Source of the DNA: Photobacterium proteolyticum
GTDB lineage: Bacteria; Pseudomonadota; Gammaproteobacteria; Enterobacterales; Vibrionaceae
Direction: 5' to 3'
NCBI RefSeq assembly: GCF_001939735.1
Contig: NZ_MJIL01000079.1
Location: 124,370 to 188,369 of the forward strand
DNA length: 64,000 nucleotides
A model generated the notes under the pieces. That model made no database searches and was not told where the DNA came from. It saw only the letters and a program-made list of their open reading frames with translations. Of the stretch, positions 9,618-18,281 are shown in pieces (position 1 is the stretch's first letter; each line of letters starts with the position of its first letter). Both the position numbers and the translations under genes were made by a program.

Positions 9618-10472
9618 TTAAAACGAGAGACTTATATTTGCGCCAAATATTGCCTTGTCGCTATCAAATAACTCGAGATCACCCAGATTTCCTCGCTCGG
9701 CATCGGTATAAAATCCTGATGTTGATGCGCTAAGCGAGCCGGACAAAACATCTGTAAACTGGTATTCCACATAAGCAGATGCTCCGTAATCAAAAGTGTC
9801 ACGGCGGGTCCCCTGATAACTAACGGTATTTCCGACCAAAGCCGAAACTCCTGTCGAAAACTTGTTCCGTGAATAATCAGCAGCCATGGATAAGCTATAT
9901 ATCCATTCTGTTAGCGAACGCCCTCCGGCAGTTTTATATTGGTGAAAGTTTTTCCTTATTCTGGGTGAAACGGATATATCCGCTTCCCATACTTTAAAAC
10001 CGACCGGAAGATCAATACGCAAAGCGGTTTGTAGATCATCATCCCGGGACGCTTCTGAAGTAGGGATAGTCAGTTGACCTGATAAGTCAATCGTTCCGCT
10101 TTCTCCAAAGTTATATATAGAATAACGCTTTAATTTGATTAAAGAATCATTCCAAAAGTCTCCTGTTTCATCTTCGAGTGCTCGGTATGCGCCAGTTACA
10201 AAATACACTTTATACTGTTTGTTAATTGGTGAGTTTAGTGACAAATCCCAAGATAAATTACGCACCGAACGGTGATCGTCTTTATCATAGATATTTGACT
10301 CATAGCCAAAGGTTAAGCTACCACCTAACTTGTATCCAACTACTTCTGTGTTATTTTGACTCGTTTCTTCAGTCGTCTGCTCAGAGTTTACTGCTGCCAC
10401 TGATGACAAAGAAAACAGTGAAGAAATAGCCAGCGCAGCTATCCGAACACAATAAGAGTGTGTGTTCTGCAT
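9618..10472 (-). CDS. Outer-membrane beta-barrel protein, partner of the metalloprotease
   Basis: A 284-residue protein with a signal peptide (cleavage near SSVAA, about residue 28). It then shows alternating amphipathic strands rich in Tyr, Ser and Gly and ends in phenylalanine (ANISLSF), the usual barrel-assembly signal. No known porin family recognised. It is the first gene of a two-gene operon: its stop lies nine bases before the protease start and the protease ribosome site overlaps it. This suggests a joint role, perhaps display, anchoring or product uptake, though the link is inferred from position only. The start is backed by AGGATAATAGT before the ATG. Confidence 0.75.
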   Translation of the reverse strand: MQNTHSYCVRIAALAISSLFSLSSVAAVNSEQTTEETSQNNTEVVGYKLGGSLTFGYESNIYDKDDHRSVRNLSWDLSLNSPINKQYKVYFVTGAYRALEDETGDFWNDSLIKLKRYSIYNFGESGTIDLSGQLTIPTSEASRDDDLQTALRIDLPVGFKVWEADISVSPRIRKNFHQYKTAGGRSLTEWIYSLSMAADYSRNKFSTGVSALVGNTVSYQGTRRDTFDYGASAYVEYQFTDVLSGSLSASTSGFYTDAERGNLGDLELFDSDKAIFGANISLSF

Positions 10473-10773
10473 ACTATTATCCTGTGAAAATACAACTCAA
10501 GATATTGTTGATTGTCGTTATTATTTATTAACTCAGCATAAAATTCCGAGCATGAACTAATCTAATTACAATACCTTGGCGACCTAATAATCTCGCTGTT
10601 TATTATCCTCCTCAACATTTCCATTCTAAATTAATGAGTTAATATAAAAACAATAACACTCCCTACCCACCAAGCTAGTTGATAGGCTGCTTATTAAAAG
10701 CTGATATATTGCAAACTGCTATAACAAAAATATTGAATCAGGCTCAAGGTGACACGTTAAACCACTCATTGAA

Positions 10774-10807
10774 GTGATTAATGATTATCAATCATTATTG
10801 AAATCAC
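10774..10807. promoter_or_regulatory. Nested inverted repeat, possible operator
   Basis: Inner arms AATGATT / AATCATT around ATC (10780-10796) and outer arms GTGATT (10774-10779) / AATCAC (10802-10807). It is about 300 bases upstream of the barrel gene. It loosely resembles an AT-rich Fur-type dyad, but the match is too poor to name a regulator. Confidence 0.3.
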
Positions 10808-11149
10808 AACTAATCATGAAAGCTAACTACTTATTTGCCACAATTTAATATCGGTACGGATCAGCTGTTTACTCAACAAACCCGGTTCAATAAACCAAGT
10901 CTGAATAGCTTTTATGATTTGAGTCCAATCAATGCAGTGGAGTAGGTATCCGGAGGGGCTATGTGAGTTATAAAGTCCATTTTAAAATCCATTTATTATC
11001 CGTGCTTCAAGAGCTGTGTAAAAATCCATCTAGAGTAAAAAATCTAATCAAGTCCAATATATTATGCAACAGTTGTAACAAAGTTATTTTTTGAACTATA
11101 AAACGGAACCGGAAGTCTCATATAGTGATACTTTTTTGCTTGCAATAAA

Positions 11150-11181
11150 GCTCAACCTGCCTATGAAAAGCAGGTTGAGCG
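11150..11181 (-). terminator. Terminator of the LplT-PlsC gene
   Basis: Perfect inverted repeat GCTCAACCTGC / GCAGGTTGAGC with a 9-base loop, ending 26 bases from the gene's stop. Leftward transcripts continue into TTTATT. Confidence 0.8.
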
Positions 11182-11206
11182 AGTAGTGACTATGTGATTC
11201 GAGCTC

Positions 11207-13072
11207 TTAGCTGGCTATCAACTGCTGTACTTTCGCCTGCAAATCTTTCGCCGACACCTGTTCCGGTTCGACTGCCTTGCCGGCAACAATCTCTACTTTT
11301 GACCAGAAACGAGATGGCAAAGTCGTAAACGCACGTCCTCTTTCATGACTAAAGAACGAGCCCCAAACGCCAATCAAACCTAAAGGAACAACCGGTACTG
11401 GGTTACGACTGATGATCTTCTCTATTCCTTTTTTAAACTCGTTCATCTCACCAGTTTTAGTCAACTTGCCTTCGGGAAAGATGCAGACAATCTCACCAGC
11501 AGCTAACTCCTCGCTAATCCTGTCAAAGGCCTGCTTATAGACTGTCGGTGACCTTCCCTGCGCGCAAATGGGAATGGCTTTAACCCACTTAAAGAAATAC
11601 TTTGCTACCGGCATATTGGCGATGCCTCTGTCCATTACAAACCTCACCGGACGACGGCATGCGCCTGCTATCAACAACGCATCAACGTAGCTAACATGGT
11701 TACAGACCAATACCGCAGCCCCACTTTCGGGAATATTATCCAAACCTTTGTAGTTAAGGCGGTATACAGTGCGCGTCAGCAACCAGACTACAAAACGCAG
11801 CATAAACTCATGGACCTGTGAAAATACGTAGATGGCTACCAGCGCATTGCCAACCGACAGCACAAGGAACAATTCAAGGATAGAGAGCTCAAACACATTC
11901 AGCAGAAAGACTGCAACAGCCGCACTCAACACCATAAACAAAGCGTTCATAACATTATTGGCAGCAATAATCTGGGCACGACTTTTTTCTTCACTGCGTT
12001 GTTGGATCAGAGCATTAAGCGGCACGACAAAGATACCGCCGAAGGCACTTACCATGGCCAAATCAAATAGCATCCGAAGATTTTCGCCATAAGTAACGAA
12101 TTCACTAGCTGTAATACCCGACTCGACAACAACCTGCTGGCTGGCAAAGTACAAATCAAAACCGAATACACTTATACCAATGGCACCAACAGGAATAATG
12201 CCCAACTCAACCTGACCGCCGGATAACTTTTCGCAAAGCAGCGATCCGACAGCAATGCCAACAGAGAAGATGGTCAGCAATACAGTCACCAACTGAGGAT
12301 TGCCCCCCAGATAATCACGGGCAAAGTTCGGCAGTTGAGTTAAATATGTCGCGCCAATAAACCAGAACCAACTAATAGCCAGTATTGACAGGAAGATCGT
12401 GCGATCTTTACGAGCATGATTAACTGTTCTGACCAACTGGGTGAAGGGATTCCAGTTCACCACCAGTGATGGATCATTCGCCTTGGCGTGTGGTATCAAA
12501 CGGCTGCTCAGGTACCCTAACACAGCAAGCGAGAGCACAGCTCCCGTCACCAATAGCGTTGAATCCTCGGTGGTAAATAGCAAACCGGCAGCGACCGTAC
12601 CCCCGAGAATCGCCACAAATGTCCCCATTTCAACAACCGCATTGCCCCCCACCAGCTCACGGTCGGTCAGATGCTGTGGCATCAGGGCAAACTTTACCGG
12701 TCCGAACAACGCAGACTGGGCTCCCATCAGGAACAGGATCACCAGCAGTGCCGGCACATAGTTAAACCACAGGACGATTGCACCTCCGGACATAATGGCA
12801 ATTTCAGCCAATTTTATTTTCCGGATCAGCGCAGACTTCTCGTACTTGTCTGCCAGTTGTCCACCAATTGGTGAGAGCAGGAAGAATGGCAGGATAAACA
12901 ATCCGGCAGCCAGGTTGATTAAAGAAGTACTTTCCGCCTGACTGTAAATCCCGGAGAACGCAATAAACAGTAGCAACACATTCTTAAATAGGTTGTCGTT
13001 AAACGCCCCTAACGCCTGTGTACCAAAGAAAGGAAGAAAACGTCTCTTCCCCAACAATGTAAACTGATTCAT
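11207..13072 (-). CDS. LplT-like MFS transporter fused to PlsC-type acyltransferase
   Basis: A 621-residue two-domain inner-membrane protein. Residues 1-420 form a 12-segment major facilitator resembling the lysophospholipid flippase LplT. Residues 430-621 are a 1-acylglycerol-phosphate acyltransferase (PlsC) domain with NHVSYVD (HX4D catalytic motif, about residue 457) and FPEG (about 531). In enterics LplT works with Aas, which joins acyltransferase and acyl-ACP synthetase domains; here the flippase and acyltransferase are fused and the AMP-binding synthetase domain is absent. A role in bringing in and re-acylating lysophospholipids is inferred. Start supported by AGGGGCAGGAC before the ATG. 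Confidence 0.85.
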   Translation of the reverse strand: MNQFTLLGKRRFLPFFGTQALGAFNDNLFKNVLLLFIAFSGIYSQAESTSLINLAAGLFILPFFLLSPIGGQLADKYEKSALIRKIKLAEIAIMSGGAIVLWFNYVPALLVILFLMGAQSALFGPVKFALMPQHLTDRELVGGNAVVEMGTFVAILGGTVAAGLLFTTEDSTLLVTGAVLSLAVLGYLSSRLIPHAKANDPSLVVNWNPFTQLVRTVNHARKDRTIFLSILAISWFWFIGATYLTQLPNFARDYLGGNPQLVTVLLTIFSVGIAVGSLLCEKLSGGQVELGIIPVGAIGISVFGFDLYFASQQVVVESGITASEFVTYGENLRMLFDLAMVSAFGGIFVVPLNALIQQRSEEKSRAQIIAANNVMNALFMVLSAAVAVFLLNVFELSILELFLVLSVGNALVAIYVFSQVHEFMLRFVVWLLTRTVYRLNYKGLDNIPESGAAVLVCNHVSYVDALLIAGACRRPVRFVMDRGIANMPVAKYFFKWVKAIPICAQGRSPTVYKQAFDRISEELAAGEIVCIFPEGKLTKTGEMNEFKKGIEKIISRNPVPVVPLGLIGVWGSFFSHERGRAFTTLPSRFWSKVEIVAGKAVEPEQVSAKDLQAKVQQLIAS

Positions 13073-13226
13073 GTCCTGCCCCTTGCTGTATTCGATCTTT
13101 GATTTCCCTTGATGATGCTAATCTACACCACAATCGAACGCTGTTCAATTATATTTTGCAGTATTATTGAGCACAGTTATGAAAGCTAAGGGCATAGAGC
13201 TGGATGCTGTAACTTTAGCTCAATCG

Positions 13227-13688
13227 TTACAATGGCTTAGAGAGAAGATATTGTTTCGACTTGAAACCAGCCTTTGCGTAGCATTGATTGGCAACACTGT
13301 TGTTCGCCCAAACATGGAGCTCGACACTCTCTGCGCCATGTTCTTTGGCCCAAGCTTCAAAGTGACAAATCAAGCTTTTCGCATACCCCTGACCGCGGGC
13401 AGTTTCGGCAACGACCAGCTCTTCAACATACCCGTAGCTTCGTGGTCGATTCCAGCGCTTTCCCTCTACTTTAACGACATTTCCCAGTAATACCCCAGCA
13501 ACACCATTTTGCTCTACAACATATAGGTATTGATTATCATCAGACAGAATTTCTGTTAGTTCAGACTCAGTCAGGACATCTTTCGTCCGATTAACAACAT
13601 CCGGAGCAAGCGCTGCGTTGTGCTCATTTTCAATCATGAACAGCTCTACCAGCGGCTTGTAATCTTCAGGCTTTGCTTTTCTAATCAT
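13227..13688 (-). CDS. GNAT family N-acetyltransferase
   Basis: A 153-residue single-domain acetyltransferase. The acetyl-CoA pyrophosphate-binding motif A is seen as ARGQGYAKSL (about residues 97-106), preceded by a YVEELVV beta-4 strand and followed by the NSVANQCYAKAGF motif B. Substrate cannot be told; small-molecule or antibiotic acetylation is typical of the family. It starts 26 bases after the marR stop, so it is probably the third gene of the DJ-1/marR operon. AGGAAAACACA precedes the ATG. Confidence 0.85.
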   Translation of the reverse strand: MIRKAKPEDYKPLVELFMIENEHNAALAPDVVNRTKDVLTESELTEILSDDNQYLYVVEQNGVAGVLLGNVVKVEGKRWNRPRSYGYVEELVVAETARGQGYAKSLICHFEAWAKEHGAESVELHVWANNSVANQCYAKAGFKSKQYLLSKPL

Positions 13689-13714
13689 TGTGTTTTCCTA
13701 GTTATTTTCATTTG

Positions 13715-14179
13715 TTAACTGGCAGGGTCCTCATTTTCCTGCAAGTCAACAACCTCAAGTGCATATTGCAGTTCAGTAAGCGCTTCTGACAACTCGGCCA
13801 TTCGCTCTTTGCCAAGTTTGATTTCAAGCCGATTTGCAAAATTAGCATGTTGCGGGCCGATTTTCCCGATGGCCTCCAACCCTTTTTCTGTCGGTGTTAG
13901 CAGCATGGCTTTGCGGTGAGATGGGTTCGGCATGAACTGAATCATTCCATCTTCTATCAGCTGGGTGCTGGTTCTCTGGACACTCTGTCGTGTTATGCCC
14001 ATGCGACGAGCTATTTCCGCCTGCGTTAGCGGTTCGTTGAGCACCGCCCCCAGCACCTGCCAACGTGTTGCCGTCAGCCCTGCTGGCTCAGCAAGCTGAT
14101 CAGCAATTTTCAAAAAACGACCATTAAGCGCAAACACTGTCAGTGCCATTGAACTCAACCTGTCTTGGCGATCACTCAC
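13715..14179 (-). CDS. MarR-family transcriptional regulator
   Basis: A 154-residue winged-helix regulator. The recognition region is LTQAEIARRMGITRQSVQRT (about residues 54-73), followed by the wing (GMIQFMPNPSHRKAMLLTPT). Flanking helices would make the dimer. Its ATG overlaps the TGA of the DJ-1/PfpI-like gene by four bases, so the two are translationally coupled. MarR proteins usually repress their own operon and release DNA on binding a phenolic or oxidised ligand. The palindrome at 14841-14858 is the natural operator candidate. Ligand unknown. Confidence 0.88.
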   Translation of the reverse strand: MSDRQDRLSSMALTVFALNGRFLKIADQLAEPAGLTATRWQVLGAVLNEPLTQAEIARRMGITRQSVQRTSTQLIEDGMIQFMPNPSHRKAMLLTPTEKGLEAIGKIGPQHANFANRLEIKLGKERMAELSEALTELQYALEVVDLQENEDPAS

Positions 14180-14799
14180 TTTGAAGGTTCCTCCATCAAT
14201 TGATAAAAACCTGCCGGATCCTTATGTTCAAATAACTGCCACCAGGCTTCCAGCGTATTGTCTGCAAATAGGCCAAGCATACGAAAAATCTCTGCCGCAA
14301 AGGCTACCGGCGCGACCCCGCTTGCCGTAATCAGGTTCCCACCCGTTACAGCAGGTTTATCGATATAACAGTCGCTCCCCTTGTAGCCTGTCATTTGCAG
14401 AAATTCTTTGGCATTGCTGGTATGTGGCAGCTCATCAAGTAACCCACGTTTTGCCAACGCAGCGGTCGCACCACATATTGCGGCAACAGGAACATCAGCA
14501 CTCAAATAACGCGCAGCCATATCAACGAAAAGTTCGATCCCACCCTCTGCTGCAGTATCCGCACCCGGCAAAATCAATAGTTGGCTGTCTGTGGGTGACA
14601 GGTTATCGAGGCACATATCAGGAAGAATGCGGATCCCCCCCTTGGTCGTGATCGGCTCAAGCGTCTCACCGACAGTCCTGATCTCAAAATGTCCCGGTGA
14701 TTTCTGAAATTCTGCTGAGTTGATATGAGCAACGACATAGCCATACTCCCAGTCGGCCATCGTGTCATACACTGCCAGATGAATTGTTGCCTTATTCAT
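14176..14799 (-). CDS. DJ-1/PfpI family protein
   Basis: A 207-residue protein of the class I glutamine amidotransferase-like DJ-1/PfpI superfamily. The nucleophile elbow is AAICGAT (Cys109), with an acidic residue at Glu18 (ADWEYG) placed like that of DJ-1. Members act as deglycases, isonitrile hydratases or stress chaperones; which applies here cannot be read. I chose the ATG at 14799 because AGGGAGGGG lies seven bases upstream. The frame stays open to 14892, but that extension would run through the operator palindrome. First gene of an operon with marR and a GNAT gene. Confidence 0.85.
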   Translation of the reverse strand: MNKATIHLAVYDTMADWEYGYVVAHINSAEFQKSPGHFEIRTVGETLEPITTKGGIRILPDMCLDNLSPTDSQLLILPGADTAAEGGIELFVDMAARYLSADVPVAAICGATAALAKRGLLDELPHTSNAKEFLQMTGYKGSDCYIDKPAVTGGNLITASGVAPVAFAAEIFRMLGLFADNTLEAWWQLFEHKDPAGFYQLMEEPSK

Positions 14800-14821
14800 A
14801 TGTAACCCCTCCCTTATAAAA

Positions 14822-14858
14822 TTGACAGCATGCTTACACTTTGACAGCGCGCTGTCAA
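14822..14858. promoter_or_regulatory. Palindromic operator of the DJ-1/marR operon
   Basis: An 18-bp perfect palindrome TTGACAGCGCGCTGTCAA (14841-14858) plus a third half-site TTGACAG at 14822-14828. It lies 25-60 bases upstream of the DJ-1 start. The minus strand TTGACA can serve as a -35 box, so a bound repressor would block the promoter. Assignment to the MarR protein of this operon is inferred from position. Confidence 0.7.
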
Positions 14859-14946
14859 TTTTATTGTTAATTCTAAGGATCAGATCTGCCATTTCTTATC
14901 ATCTATTCCTTATAGCTATTTTTCTCAGAGGTGTGATGTAGATTAA

Positions 14947-15017
14947 GTTTCCTAAAAGAAACCTTTGTTCATCACAGTGGAATTTGTCTAATATGTTTCG
15001 CAATTGTTAAGAAACAT
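14947..15017 (+). promoter_or_regulatory. Paired GTTTC/GAAAC inverted repeats upstream of sdaA
   Basis: Two dyads with the same half-site: GTTTC (14947-14951) / GAAAC (14958-14962) and ATGTTTC (14993-14999) / GAAACAT (15011-15017). They lie 49-119 bases upstream of the sdaA start. Possible operator pair; the protein is unknown. Confidence 0.35.
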
Positions 15018-15065
15018 GGCGAACGCAGCAGTCCTCGCCCGTTAGAAAAGCATGGAGACAGGTAA

Positions 15066-16442
15066 ATGCCACATAGTATTTTTGAGCTATTCAAGGTTGG
15101 AGTCGGCCCTTCCAGCTCCCATACTGTAGGACCGATGGCAGCGGCTGCAGGCTTTGCCACTTTCTTAGTTGAGCAAGAGCTGCTTGACCAAACATTTTCG
15201 GTGAAGGTTGACCTTTATGGCTCGCTCGCCTTAACCGGCCTTGGGCATGCCACCGACATTGCCTGTGTCATGGGGCTGATGGGAGAACTCCCTGAAACGA
15301 TAGAAGCCGATGACATCCCTACCATGGTCAGTATGGTTAAAGGCTCCCGCGATCTCCCATTGGCCGGCAAGCGTTTTGTTCCTTTCGACTGGTCAAAAGA
15401 TATCGTGTTCCACAACGATACTTTCCTTCCGGAGCACCCTAACGGCATGACTTGTACGGCATACGATCAAGAAGGCAAGATCGTAGCCGAAAAAACCTAC
15501 TTTTCTATCGGTGGCGGAGCCATTGTCGCCAAAGGTGACGCTGAACAAGAAGCGGCTTCAACATCGCCTCTTCCTTACCCGTTCAGCTCCGGAAACAAGC
15601 TATTGGCACTGTGCAATGAGCACCAGCTAACCATTGCCGAAATTATGCTCGCCAACGAACAGGCGCGTAATAACGAGGATCCAACCGCTCGACTTGATCA
15701 TGTCTGGTCAGTAATGGATCAATGTATTAAGCGCGGAGTAGCACAAACAGGGGTACTGCCCGGCAGCCTCAAGCTCAAGCGTCGTGCTAACAAAATCCAC
15801 CAGGATCTGACGGCAAGAGAAGAACGTGGCGAGCAGGTAGACTCTCAGGAATGGGTCAACTTGTATGCCATGGCCGTCAACGAGGAAAATGCGGCCGGAG
15901 GCAAAGTCGTAACGGCCCCGACCAACGGTGCGGCTGGCGTGATCCCTGCTGTTCTGGCCTACTACATCCAGTTTGTCGCCCCCCAAAATCAGGACAACGT
16001 ACAAAAAGGCATCCATGATTTCCTGGCAACATCAGCAGCCATCGGCTCACTGTACAAAACCAATGCTTCGATTTCAGCTGCCGAAGTCGGCTGTCAGGGA
16101 GAGATCGGAGTTGCCTGCTCTATGGCCGCCGCTGGCCTGACAGAAGTGATGGGTGGCACCCCGGAGCAGGTAGAAAATGCGGCAGAAATTGCCATGGAGC
16201 ATAACCTCGGACTGACGTGCGATCCTATCGACGGCCTGGTTCAGGTGCCATGCATCGAGCGTAATACCATGGGAGCAGTAAAGGCCATTAATGCCTGCCG
16301 ATTGGCCCTGAGCGGTGACGGCTCCCATCATGTCTCATTGGACGATGTCGTCAAAACCATGCACCAAACCGGGCTGGATATGATGAATCATTACAAGGAA
16401 ACCTCTCTCGGCGGACTGGCGATTAATGTCACTGCCTGCTGA
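15066..16442 (+). CDS. sdaA: L-serine ammonia-lyase, iron-sulfur-dependent
   Basis: A 458-residue single-chain L-serine dehydratase converting L-serine to pyruvate and ammonia. The N-terminal block [15 protein letters not shown] and the three 4Fe-4S cysteines at residues 343, 385 and 396 (GCQGEIG, LTCDP, VPCIE) are in place, at the spacing known for the E. coli enzymes. The ATG has a GGAGACAGG site. It is monocistronic, with a terminator right after it and possible operator dyads in front. In enterics such genes answer to leucine/Lrp and oxygen; nothing specific to that is visible here. sdaA versus sdaB cannot be settled from sequence alone. Confidence 0.93.
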   Translation: MPHSIFELFKVGVGPSSSHTVGPMAAAAGFATFLVEQELLDQTFSVKVDLYGSLALTGLGHATDIACVMGLMGELPETIEADDIPTMVSMVKGSRDLPLAGKRFVPFDWSKDIVFHNDTFLPEHPNGMTCTAYDQEGKIVAEKTYFSIGGGAIVAKGDAEQEAASTSPLPYPFSSGNKLLALCNEHQLTIAEIMLANEQARNNEDPTARLDHVWSVMDQCIKRGVAQTGVLPGSLKLKRRANKIHQDLTAREERGEQVDSQEWVNLYAMAVNEENAAGGKVVTAPTNGAAGVIPAVLAYYIQFVAPQNQDNVQKGIHDFLATSAAIGSLYKTNASISAAEVGCQGEIGVACSMAAAGLTEVMGGTPEQVENAAEIAMEHNLGLTCDPIDGLVQVPCIERNTMGAVKAINACRLALSGDGSHHVSLDDVVKTMHQTGLDMMNHYKETSLGGLAINVTAC

Positions 16443-16465
16443 TATCGCCTAACATCCGCTACACC

Positions 16466-16499
16466 AATAACCTCCGGTTTTACCGGAGGTTATTCTTTT
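16466..16499. terminator. Bidirectional terminator between sdaA and the EamA gene
   Basis: Inverted repeat AATAACCTCCGG / CCGGAGGTTATT with a TTTTA loop and TTCTTTTC following on the + strand. It serves sdaA and possibly the converging transporter. Confidence 0.85.
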
Positions 16500-16528
16500 C
16501 TCGCACCACAATCGGCGCACTACTATTG

Positions 16529-17416
16529 TCAGCTATTCGCAATTGCCTTCTGCCTAAGGAGCTGCTTGGGAGAAAAGCCTGTTACAAACATGGTTCCCAC
16601 TACGACGAGCACCGAACCGACCAAAGTGTTCATGCCGATTTCTTCACCGAGGAAAAGGTGTCCCCAAAAAATACCGAACACAGGTATCAGGAAGGTTACC
16701 GAGAGCGCGGAAGACGCCCCTAGATCAACAATCAATCGGAAATAGATTAAATACGCGATACCTGTACACACCACGCCGAGCAAGAAGACCGCCAGAGCAA
16801 TATTAAGATTAGGGTTTTCCCGAATTGGTACAAACGGCAGGAAAGGCACAACGATAAGGACCGCAGCCCACATGCTGCCATGGGCATTGTTGAACGACTC
16901 AATTTTCGGTGCATTTTTGGCGTAGTTAGAGGCAATACCATAACAAAACGCCGCCATTATCGCGGCCGTTATAGGCAAAATGGCATTCTCACCGATATTG
17001 GCAGCTTCCCAGCCAACCAACACACTTACCCCGACAATACCCATGCATAACCCGAGTAAGACGCGTTTAGACAGGGCCGTCTTAGTCCAAATCGCACCAA
17101 TTATCGCCCCCCAGATAGGCGCGGTAGAGTTCAGAATCGAGAGAGAAGAAGCGTTCAGCGTCTGCGCAGAATAGGCGAACAGCAAAAATGGCAAAGCTGT
17201 ATTGAACAGCCCCAGGATAAAATAGTGCCTGGCATTGGCAACAAACTGGAGGTTCTTCTTTAGGTAAAAAGAAACCGCCAGCAAGGTAATCGCCGCAAAT
17301 GCTACCCTGGCTTCAATCAGAACAGCGGGCCCGAGCGGGGTTGCGGCAATGCGCATAAAAAGGAATGACCCACCCCAGATTGCAGCTAAGGTAAGAAGTC
17401 TGAAAAAGCTTGCCAT
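16529..17416 (-). CDS. EamA/DMT family exporter
   Basis: A 295-residue inner-membrane protein with ten predicted hydrophobic segments in two EamA repeats (about 1-140 and 150-285). The N-terminal AAIWGGSFLFMRIA block and the second-half IYFRLIVDLGASSALSVTF and IPVFGIFWGHLFLGE blocks are typical of the RhaT/EamA branch. These carriers export amino acids or other metabolites; substrate unknown. It lies 38 bases downstream of the deoR-type gene and could be its co-transcribed partner. Confidence 0.88.
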   Translation of the reverse strand: MASFFRLLTLAAIWGGSFLFMRIAATPLGPAVLIEARVAFAAITLLAVSFYLKKNLQFVANARHYFILGLFNTALPFLLFAYSAQTLNASSLSILNSTAPIWGAIIGAIWTKTALSKRVLLGLCMGIVGVSVLVGWEAANIGENAILPITAAIMAAFCYGIASNYAKNAPKIESFNNAHGSMWAAVLIVVPFLPFVPIRENPNLNIALAVFLLGVVCTGIAYLIYFRLIVDLGASSALSVTFLIPVFGIFWGHLFLGEEIGMNTLVGSVLVVVGTMFVTGFSPKQLLRQKAIANS

Positions 17417-17454
17417 ATAATTCTTCCAATAAAGCGGTTAGTTGCCAGCTTGTG

Positions 17455-18195
17455 TTAACCACACAACACGTCTACACCCTGGCTTTTCAGAGCGTTGATA
17501 TCATCTTTAGGTGCAGCATCATCGGTCAGCAAAATTGATATTTCACTGGTTTTGCCGATTGAAGACGGATAAATCTGACCAAACTTGCTGGAGTCGGTCA
17601 ACACAATATTGCGGCGGTTCTTGCCGATAATCGTTTCGGCAATTTCTGCCCGCATCATATCCCGACTGGTAAAGCCGGTATCCTGGTGATAGCCGTCAAT
17701 GCCCAGAAAGGCGGTGCTGAAATGAATATTCTGAATACACAGCTTGGTTAACGGGCCAACCAGGCTCTCCCCCTGATGCTGGTATACGCCGCCAAGCAAG
17801 ATAATATTGGCTGCAGAGTTGCGAATAAGATGGGCAATATAGGCCGAAGGCGTAATGATCGTCACATCGCCGCGTTCAGCCAGTGTCCGGGCCAACAGTG
17901 CATTGGCACTGCCTCCTTCAATCAACACCGTTTCGTTCGGTGCCACCAGCTCGGCCGCTTTATTGGCAAGCTGCTGTTTGATATCGAAGCGGACTTCAAG
18001 ACGCGCATTCACATCATCACTCTGAAGCGCCATCGCGGCGCCATGAACACGTTTCAGATAACCCTGCTGCTCAAGAAAATTAAGATCCTGACGGATGGTT
18101 ACCCCCGAGACACCCACTAAATCAGACAAGTCGGTAACCTGTACCCGCTTGCGTTCGTTGACGATTTGTAAGATCTCGTTTTGTCTTGAATTCAC
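17455..18195 (-). CDS. DeoR-family transcriptional regulator of the glycyl-radical/fsa locus
   Basis: A 246-residue repressor. The DeoR helix-turn-helix is at residues 17-42 (VQVTDLSDLVGVSGVTIRQD) and the sugar-phosphate-sensing domain runs from about 75 to 235 (VLIEGGSAN, GIDGYHQDTGFTS, VLTDSSKFGQ). The start codon is GTG with GGAGAAACGCT before it. The closest enteric analogue of the setting is the E. coli ybiW-ybiY/fsaA and pflD-pflC/fsaB loci. It probably senses a sugar phosphate or similar intermediate made or used by this locus. A terminator and a copy of the proposed operator lie directly upstream. Confidence 0.88.
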   Translation of the reverse strand: MNSRQNEILQIVNERKRVQVTDLSDLVGVSGVTIRQDLNFLEQQGYLKRVHGAAMALQSDDVNARLEVRFDIKQQLANKAAELVAPNETVLIEGGSANALLARTLAERGDVTIITPSAYIAHLIRNSAANIILLGGVYQHQGESLVGPLTKLCIQNIHFSTAFLGIDGYHQDTGFTSRDMMRAEIAETIIGKNRRNIVLTDSSKFGQIYPSSIGKTSEISILLTDDAAPKDDINALKSQGVDVLCG

Positions 18196-18208
18196 AGCGT
18201 TTCTCCAT

Positions 18209-18241
18209 AAAAAAGGCCGAGTCAGTGTAACTCAGCCTTCT
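18209..18241 (-). terminator. Terminator after the glycyl-radical enzyme gene, in the deoR leader
   Basis: Imperfect inverted repeat AAGGCTGAGT / ACTCGGCCTT (minus strand) followed by six T residues, ending 14 bases before the deoR GTG. Any deoR transcript starting upstream must pass it, so it may also act as an attenuator. Confidence 0.7.
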
Positions 18242-18253
18242 TTCATTTGAAAC
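18240..18253. promoter_or_regulatory. Proposed DeoR operator, copy 1
   Basis: CTTTCATTTGAAAC, a 13 of 14 match to the inverted repeat CTTTCATTTGAAAG found at 21670-21683 and 22419-22432. It lies 45 bases upstream of the deoR start, consistent with autoregulation. Confidence 0.6.
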
Positions 18254-18281
18254 TACTGTAAGCGCGTAGTTGAAAGTCTAC

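Larger units (their letters stand above)
10473..11206. other. Long AT-rich intergenic region
   Basis: About 730 bases with stop codons in all frames and no RNA gene I recognise. It must hold the promoter of the barrel/protease operon at its left end and the end of the LplT-PlsC transcript at its right. A nested dyad at 10774-10807 is the only clear structure besides the terminator. Confidence 0.5.

Noticed and set aside
14800-14892. N-terminal extension of the DJ-1-like protein
   Set aside because: It would be encoded across the operator and promoter, and the internal ATG at 14799 has the strong ribosome site.
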